Notes under the pieces: generated by a model
Seen by the model: the letters and a program-made list of their open reading frames with translations, nothing else
What the model was told of the DNA's origin: nothing
Database searches by the model: none
Shown here: in pieces, positions 33,669 through 38,340 of the stretch
How the letters are laid out: the number at the start of each line of letters is the position of its first letter
Numbering within the stretch: the stretch's first letter is position 1
Source: Planctomycetia bacterium
Lineage (GTDB): Bacteria; Planctomycetota; Planctomycetia; Pirellulales; Thermoguttaceae
Reading direction: 5' to 3'
Assembly: GCA_030535245.1 (NCBI GenBank)
Contig: JAUNBJ010000023.1
Span: forward strand, 1 to 38,340
DNA: 38,340 nucleotides
Translations under genes and position numbers: made by a program

Positions 33669-34607
33669 CTAATTTCCTTCCGGGGGTTCGTACTCGAACT
33701 TCTTCCAAATGAACGGTTTGCGGTTGGTCGGCTCAATCCGGAGCATGACTTCGCCATTCTGAAAAATACGCACCGTGCCGTTCGTCTCGCTCACGGCAAT
33801 CGCCACCGCCCTGGTCGAACGGGTAATCGCCGCCGCCGCCCAGTGCCGGGAACCCAGCCCCTTCGACAACGTGATGTTATCCGCCGGCGAATCAATAATC
33901 CGACACGACGCCTCCACCGTGCCGTCCGAGGAAATGATAATCGCCCCGTCAAGCTGGGCAATTTCCTTGATTCCTTCCCGAACCCGCGGATCCATGATGT
34001 TTCGCTCGGAACGACTGTACCCCCGAACCGGGTCAAATCCCGCCGGACGACTTTCGCTCAGCACCTTCTGCTTGTCCCCCACCACGAACAGTGTCCCGAC
34101 CGGTTTCCCCTCGCGTCCACTCAACCCGATTTCCACCGCCAGATTCACAATCGTTTTCAGCGTCTCCAACGGCACCGACGTGTTCAGCGATCGCAAATCC
34201 GCACTGGTCAGCCGATTCAAATGCTCCTTCAGCGAAATCAGGCTCAGCGTGTCGATCGTGTCCGACTCGAAACCGCCATACAGCGTCACAATCCGGCTCC
34301 CCGGCTTGATGTAATCCTCCGCGATCGCCTTCAACATCGCCTGCATGAGCCGGTCGTACACCGGATTCCCCGCCATGTCCAACGCGATTGTGCGGAACCC
34401 CGCTTCCCTGGCCCCCGCCAGCTGCTCTCGCGTGTCGGAAACGAACAAAAACGGCGTGCCGTCGTCGGCCAGTTTTTTCACCCTGGCCCAGTCCGCCGTA
34501 CCCTCCAGCAAAACCAATACCACCGACGCGTCGGCCTGTCGCTGCATCAGTTTAGCCTGCTCCATAAACAAACGAAATTCTTCAGTAATACGCAGGGAAT
34601 TGGACAT
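33669..34607 (-). CDS. diadenylate cyclase (c-di-AMP synthase), DacZ-like with PK_C-like N-domain
   Basis: A 312-residue soluble protein. The N-terminal half (about 25-130) looks like a pyruvate-kinase C-terminal-type alpha/beta domain (SVVLVLLEGTADWARVKKLA, SRIVTLYGGF). The C-terminal half (about 150-290) is a DisA_N diadenylate cyclase domain with the catalytic Asp-Gly-Ala at 220-222 (QLDGAIIISSDG) and Gly-Ser-Arg-His at 252-255 (LGSRHWAAAAIT). Trp256 replaces the second Arg of the RHR seen in DisA and CdaA. The order PK_C then DisA_N matches the DacZ type, not DisA (no helix-hairpin-helix DNA-binding part) or CdaA (no membrane helices). It should make c-di-AMP from two ATP. It lies directly upstream of fliN on the same strand, so co-expression with flagellar genes is possible. 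No clear ribosome binding site is seen. Confidence 0.86.
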   Translation of the reverse strand: MSNSLRITEEFRLFMEQAKLMQRQADASVVLVLLEGTADWARVKKLADDGTPFLFVSDTREQLAGAREAGFRTIALDMAGNPVYDRLMQAMLKAIAEDYIKPGSRIVTLYGGFESDTIDTLSLISLKEHLNRLTSADLRSLNTSVPLETLKTIVNLAVEIGLSGREGKPVGTLFVVGDKQKVLSESRPAGFDPVRGYSRSERNIMDPRVREGIKEIAQLDGAIIISSDGTVEASCRIIDSPADNITLSKGLGSRHWAAAAITRSTRAVAIAVSETNGTVRIFQNGEVMLRIEPTNRKPFIWKKFEYEPPEGN

Positions 34608-34671
34608 GGGGAATATAAGGCAGGTTTTAAGGTTTGTTGAATATTTTTATGATGCTTGGGTTGGATTCGTT

Positions 34672-35322
34672 TTATTCGTCTCTGGAAAGTGGCAGGTTCT
34701 GGGCGACCGCTTTCTCCGTGGCGACGACGTTCCCCCCGTGCTCCTGGCAATACGCCAGCCATTCCACCGGATCGGTCGTCGATTTTCCCGTAATCTTTTG
34801 GAGGGCCAGAACCGTGTAGTGCTGAAGCGCCGGATTGTTCTCCGAAAGCGGCGCCGCCATGGCTGCCACGGCACGCGGATCTTTCAGACTCCCCAACGCG
34901 TCGATGCAGTCCAGACGGATGTCCAGGTCCGTTTCCGAACCCAACATCGCAATCAACGACGTGACGGCACGCTCGCCCCCATACGTCGCCCACGCCGAAA
35001 CCGACGCCTGACGCACATCCCGGTCGTTGTCTTTCATGGCCAACGCAATCGCGTCGCCCGCCGAAGCTACCTTCATATGCGCCACCGCCAACACCGCTTC
35101 CCGACGTATCAACGCATCGGTCTCCTCGTTGAGAATAGTACGCAACGTTTGCACGTATTCTTCTTTTTTATTTTCCGGAATCTTGCTGGCATTCTCGCCA
35201 AGCGTACGTATCTCGCGCATGCGCTCGGCAGGGTGCGGCACCCCGGCAATCCGTTTGGTCTGGTTCATCGACGCACAACCGCCAATAACCAGCACCATCA
35301 GCAATGGAAACAGATATTTCAT
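34672..35322 (-). CDS. lipoprotein with HEAT-like repeats
   Basis: A 216-residue protein. The N-terminal lipoprotein signal ends in VLVIGGC, so Cys16 would be lipidated. The mature part is made of HEAT/PBS-lyase-like alpha repeats of about 30-35 residues with the pattern 'IRREAVLAVAHMKV', 'VRQASVSAWATYGG', 'IRLDCIDALGSLKD' and 'LQHYTVLALQKITG'. Such solenoids usually bind other proteins; no partner is evident. A GTG at 35334 is an alternative start, 4 codons upstream. It is followed after 64 bases by the diadenylate cyclase gene on the same strand, so it may be the first gene of the operon, but a promoter in the gap cannot be ruled out. Confidence 0.8.
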   Translation of the reverse strand: MKYLFPLLMVLVIGGCASMNQTKRIAGVPHPAERMREIRTLGENASKIPENKKEEYVQTLRTILNEETDALIRREAVLAVAHMKVASAGDAIALAMKDNDRDVRQASVSAWATYGGERAVTSLIAMLGSETDLDIRLDCIDALGSLKDPRAVAAMAAPLSENNPALQHYTVLALQKITGKSTTDPVEWLAYCQEHGGNVVATEKAVAQNLPLSRDE

Positions 35323-35461
35323 CCGTGAAATCACTTCGTTAAAGTTCCTTGTTTTCGATTCTCCCCGAATATACCCGCTTTGGCAAAATTCCGCAAGGGG
35401 AATTTTCTCTTTTCACCACATTTTATCTTAAAAAAGATGCGACGCTTTCTAAAAATCACTC

Positions 35462-35490
35462 TTGCGTCTTTTTCAAAAAACGGATATATA
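35462..35490 (+). promoter_or_regulatory. possible promoter of the TPR lipoprotein gene
   Basis: TTGCGT (35462-35467) and TATATA (35485-35490) are separated by 17 bases, about 50 bases upstream of the ATG at 35541. The -35 box is only a moderate match. The surrounding intergenic stretch (35323-35540) also holds an imperfect inverted repeat at about 35431-35474 that overlaps the -35 box. Confidence 0.45.
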
Positions 35491-35540
35491 GTGCATGAGA
35501 AATGGAATTTTTCGTCTGAAACGAAAGGATACACGTTGCG

Positions 35541-36293
35541 ATGCGCGGATCGGTTTACGGTTGTGGATTTATAGGATTGCTGGTATGCCTTGCCGGTTGC
35601 AATACCTTTACGGCCAACTCGTACAATGCCGAAGGGGTACGAATGCTCGCCTGCTCCCGAACGGAAGAAGCGCTCGACTGTTTTGAACAGGCCCGATGTG
35701 CCGACCCCAACAACCCCGATGCCTATTACAACTGCGGCGTCGTGTACCACAAACGTGCCATTGAAACGGGTCGCGAATCCGATTTCCAAATGGCCAAATA
35801 TTACTACGATCTCTGCCTTCAGAAAAGCCCCAACCACGTCGAATGCAATCGTTCCAAAGCGACCCTGCTGTGCGACATGGGACAAAACGACGAGGCGTTC
35901 AAGATGATGGAGTGCTGGGTTCATCGGGAACCGTCCAACCCCGAACCCCGAATTGAGTTGGCTCGACTGTACGACGAACACAACCAGCTTACCCGTGCCC
36001 GCGACTGCCTGAACGACGCCGTGGCCATCGACGACCGAAACGTCCGTGCCTACACCGCGCTGGGAAACGTCCGTGAACGTATGGGCGACCGCTGCGAAGC
36101 CCTCAGCGCCTACGAACATGCGTTGGCCCTAAACCCCTACCAGCCCGACATTTCCAGCCGCGTTGCCGCCCTGCGATACGCCACGCCTGCCACCACGCCC
36201 CCCTCCGCACCGTTGCGTCCGGAGCAGCAGAACAGCGCCGACCCCAACGGTCAGGAACGTATCGCCACGCAGCCCGAAAGCATCGTGAAGTAA
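35541..36293 (+). CDS. lipoprotein with tetratricopeptide (TPR) repeats
   Basis: A 250-residue protein with a lipoprotein signal (GLLVCLAGC, Cys20 lipidated). The body carries about four to five TPR units: SYNAEGVRMLACSRTEEALD, NPDAYYNCGVVYHKRAIETG, then units around NEAFKMMECWVHREPSNPEP-like sequence, and RAYTALGNVRERMGDRCEAL. A Pro-rich tail follows from about residue 215. TPR lipoproteins act as envelope scaffolds; nothing here identifies the partner. The ribosome binding site is poor (AAAGGA 12 bases upstream). It is divergent from the HEAT lipoprotein and convergent with prmC, with only 13 bases between the stops. Confidence 0.85.
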   Translation: MRGSVYGCGFIGLLVCLAGCNTFTANSYNAEGVRMLACSRTEEALDCFEQARCADPNNPDAYYNCGVVYHKRAIETGRESDFQMAKYYYDLCLQKSPNHVECNRSKATLLCDMGQNDEAFKMMECWVHREPSNPEPRIELARLYDEHNQLTRARDCLNDAVAIDDRNVRAYTALGNVRERMGDRCEALSAYEHALALNPYQPDISSRVAALRYATPATTPPSAPLRPEQQNSADPNGQERIATQPESIVK

Positions 36294-36306
36294 CATGGTA
36301 ACGTCT

Positions 36307-37230
36307 TTAGACGGCGTTCTTTGTTTTTTTCAGAACCAGAACCCGTTCCCTGCGTTCCAAATCCCGAATCGTGCCTGCGTATTCCAACTCCGGAACCCCT
36401 GCCGCAATTTCCACCACGGCGTCGTGAATCATCGGACTCAATTCCATAAAAAACAGACCGCCCGACTTCAAATAACGCGGCACCTCCGGCAAAAAGCGTG
36501 TGATCAACTCCGTCCCCGTCTCGCCGCCAAACAATGCCCCATGCGGTTCGTAGCGATAAACGTCCTTCTCCAACGCGGCGTCGATTTCCGATCTCCCCAC
36601 GTACGGCGGATTGGAAAGAATAAAGTCGAACGCCACCACCCGATCCTGCGGCATGACGGAAAACAGGTCGCTCTGCCGAAACGTTATCCGATCCCCCACC
36701 TTGTCGGCGTGAAATTCCGCGTTTTTCCGTGCCACCTCCAACGCATCCGGGGAAACATCCAGCGCCAAAACACGCGCGTTTTTCAGATGAACGGCCGCTG
36801 TGATCGCCAAAATCCCACTCCCCGTCCCCACGTCGCATAGGGTGTAGCTCCCCAGCGTCCCCTCCAGGCGTTTTTTAATCTCGTCGAACAGCCCCACCAG
36901 CACGAATTCCGTCTCTGGTCGTGGAATCAGCACCCGTTGATCCACGTAAAAATCGAGCGAATAGAACTCCTTCTTCCCCACCAGATACGCGACCGGCATC
37001 CCCTGGGCACGTTTTTGAATCGCCTGCCGGAACGTCCTCTTTTCCGCTTCCGTCGGCTCATGGTCGAAGCGGGTGTACAGATCGACCCGTCGGCATCCCA
37101 GAACATGCGACAGCAACACCTCCGCATCCAGCCGGGGCGACGGGGCGGCATATTTTTTCAGATAATCAGACGTCCACGTCAAAAGCCGCAACACCGTCCA
37201 ACGCTCTTCCGAACTTGTATTTTCAGACAT
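36307..37230 (-). CDS. prmC: peptide chain release factor N5-glutamine methyltransferase PrmC (HemK)
   Basis: A 307-residue cytoplasmic enzyme that methylates the GGQ glutamine of release factors with S-adenosylmethionine. It has an N-terminal helical domain (about 10-90, with SPRLDAEVLLSHVLG). A class I methyltransferase domain follows, with RPETE (104-108), the SAM-binding DVGTGSG (133-139) and the active-site NPPY (207-210). Length is normal. Often prmC sits next to prfA; here it does not. It is divergent from the lipid kinase gene, 93 bases apart. Confidence 0.94.
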   Translation of the reverse strand: MSENTSSEERWTVLRLLTWTSDYLKKYAAPSPRLDAEVLLSHVLGCRRVDLYTRFDHEPTEAEKRTFRQAIQKRAQGMPVAYLVGKKEFYSLDFYVDQRVLIPRPETEFVLVGLFDEIKKRLEGTLGSYTLCDVGTGSGILAITAAVHLKNARVLALDVSPDALEVARKNAEFHADKVGDRITFRQSDLFSVMPQDRVVAFDFILSNPPYVGRSEIDAALEKDVYRYEPHGALFGGETGTELITRFLPEVPRYLKSGGLFFMELSPMIHDAVVEIAAGVPELEYAGTIRDLERRERVLVLKKTKNAV

Positions 37231-37288
37231 GGTTTTTCCCGTTTTTCACGTATTATAGAAGCCCCGGAAAGGAAAGTCAAGCGGTTCC

Positions 37289-37317
37289 TTGAAAAACCTC
37301 GAAAAACATGGTACAAT
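37289..37317 (+). promoter_or_regulatory. promoter for a probably leaderless transcript of the lipid kinase gene
   Basis: TTGAAA (37289-37294) and TACAAT (37312-37317) are separated by 17 bases. Only six bases lie between the -10 box and the ATG at 37324, so transcription should begin at or within a base or two of the start codon. No ribosome binding site is present. Confidence 0.6.
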
Positions 37318-37323
37318 GAACGC

Positions 37324-38244
37324 ATGAATACGAATCAAAAAAATCATGTACTGCTGAGCGTCAACCCCAAAGCTGGACGAAGCTCCTCCAAACTCCGGGC
37401 GGAACGGCTGGCTGCCGCGCTGGAAAAAGAACAACTCTCGGTCGAACTCCTCACCGATCTGGACCTCGTGGCCCAAAAAGCCAACGCCCTGTTCCACGAA
37501 GGAAAACTGCGTGCCCTAGTCGGTGTCGGTGGCGACGGAACCGCTGCGGAGTTGACCAACCGCACCGAGCCGGGCGTCCCCATCGCCCTTTTGCCCGCCG
37601 GAACCGCAAACCTCCTGGCAAAACATCTGCGATACCCCTTCTCGCCCGAAAAATTCGCCCGAAAAATCGTCGCTGGAAAGACCGCCACCATGGACGTCGC
37701 ACGCTGCAATGGACGCATCCTGCTGGCCATGGTCGGCTGCGGCTTCGATGCGGAAGTCGTCGCCCAGGTTCACGCCGCCCGCATGACGAACCCCAAAGGC
37801 GCACACATCGGCTACCACTCCTACCTCGGCCCCATCTGGCGATCCATCCGGAACTACACCTACCCTCCGCTCCAGGTAGAATTTCTCAACGACGACGGCT
37901 CCGTTCGTGAAACGGTCTCCGGCGTCCACTGGGCCTTTTTCAGCAACATCCCCAAGTACGGCTGGGGCCTCCCCATCACCCCCAAAGCCCAATTCGACGA
38001 TGGACAATTCGACGCATGCCTCTGGCGCGGCGGTTCCCTCCTGAGCGGGCTGTTCCTGGTCTGCGCCGCACAACTTGGAATCCACGGCTGCTTTTCACGC
38101 TGCACCATGAAAACCGGAACCCGATTTCGGGTCGTTTCCCTCGACCCCACCGTTCCTGTCCCCTTTCAACTGGATGGCGACCCTGGCGAAAACCTCCCCG
38201 TGGAAATCGAAGTTCTCCCCAATCGCCTCACCGTTGTGGTTTAA
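37324..38244 (+). CDS. diacylglycerol kinase-family lipid kinase (DagK catalytic domain)
   Basis: A 306-residue protein with the DAGK/YegS fold. The N-terminal nucleotide-binding lobe contains SVNPKAGRSS (12-21), VGGDGT (68-73, the phosphate-binding GGDGT) and PAGTANLLAKHL (91-102). The beta-rich second lobe runs from about 120 to 300, with GCGFDAEVV and DGQFDACLW. Relatives phosphorylate diacylglycerol or related lipids at the inner membrane face; the exact lipid cannot be told. The open frame runs far upstream to 36937, but that part is antisense to prmC and includes the promoter. The ATG at 37324 gives the normal family start (hydrophobic strand then NPKAG). Confidence 0.9.
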   Translation: MNTNQKNHVLLSVNPKAGRSSSKLRAERLAAALEKEQLSVELLTDLDLVAQKANALFHEGKLRALVGVGGDGTAAELTNRTEPGVPIALLPAGTANLLAKHLRYPFSPEKFARKIVAGKTATMDVARCNGRILLAMVGCGFDAEVVAQVHAARMTNPKGAHIGYHSYLGPIWRSIRNYTYPPLQVEFLNDDGSVRETVSGVHWAFFSNIPKYGWGLPITPKAQFDDGQFDACLWRGGSLLSGLFLVCAAQLGIHGCFSRCTMKTGTRFRVVSLDPTVPVPFQLDGDPGENLPVEIEVLPNRLTVVV

Positions 38245-38258
38245 AACCCCACCATGGC

Positions 38259-38289
38259 TGCCTAAAAAACAAAAAATAAATATTAGGCA
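38259..38289 (+). terminator. weak possible terminator of the lipid kinase gene
   Basis: TGCCTAA (38259-38265) can pair with TTAGGCA (38283-38289) across a 17-base A/T-rich loop, 15 bases after the stop. The sequence after it (TCTTCTAAAAACCAT) resembles half of the terminator at 3586-3620 but has no T run, so function is doubtful. Confidence 0.25.
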
Positions 38290-38340
38290 TCTTCTAAAAA
38301 CCATCCTTTTCCCGCAGGACATTTCGCACGGAATTGAATT

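Overview
The window looks like chromosomal DNA of a member of the Planctomycetota. The main evidence is a 6,400-residue secreted protein whose N-terminus carries the planctomycete LEPRxLL-type motif (here LEDRVLL near residues 38-44). Supporting evidence is a FHA-GAF-SpoIIE phosphatase, a PK_C/DisA_N diadenylate cyclase and several small lipoproteins. No rRNA, tRNA, CRISPR array or phage gene was seen. Species and habitat cannot be read from the sequence.

Layout. 1-3.6 kb: an exported protein of unknown function (minus strand), divergent from a YhaM-type HD exoribonuclease. 3.7-22.9 kb: one giant gene on the minus strand. It encodes at least 45 copies of a 'VAMDxDGDFVVTW'-type repeat, five SbsA/Big_5-like domains, an embedded S1 serine protease with a complete catalytic triad, and a C-terminal block of Ca-binding-like 'YDSxGDD' repeats. 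Its N-terminal architecture recurs about 3,000 residues later, so the protein is partly an internal duplication. 23.1-25.3 kb: a TIGR03032-like protein and a TraB/GumN-family protein. 25.4-27.3 kb: a membrane-anchored, secretin-like protein split into two frames at an A10 run. The split holds an in-frame A_AAA_AAG slippery heptamer, followed by a small hairpin with the zero-frame stop in its loop. 27.3-27.6 kb: a palindromic MITE-like element between two identical 25-bp direct repeats. 27.6-30.1 kb: the FHA-GAF-SpoIIE phosphatase and a YmdB-type phosphodiesterase.

30.2-35.3 kb (minus strand): a HEAT-repeat lipoprotein, a DacZ-like diadenylate cyclase, then fliN-fliO-fliP-fliQ-fliR-flhB, closely packed. 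This is the C-ring protein FliN plus the membrane part of the flagellar type III export apparatus. FlhB stops before its autocleavage (NPTH) domain. 35.5-38.3 kb: a TPR lipoprotein, PrmC, and a diacylglycerol-kinase-family enzyme that appears to be expressed from a leaderless promoter.

The best candidates for something undescribed are the protease-bearing giant repeat protein, the likely programmed -1 frameshift in the secretin-like gene, and the flhB lacking its cytoplasmic switch domain next to a c-di-AMP synthase.
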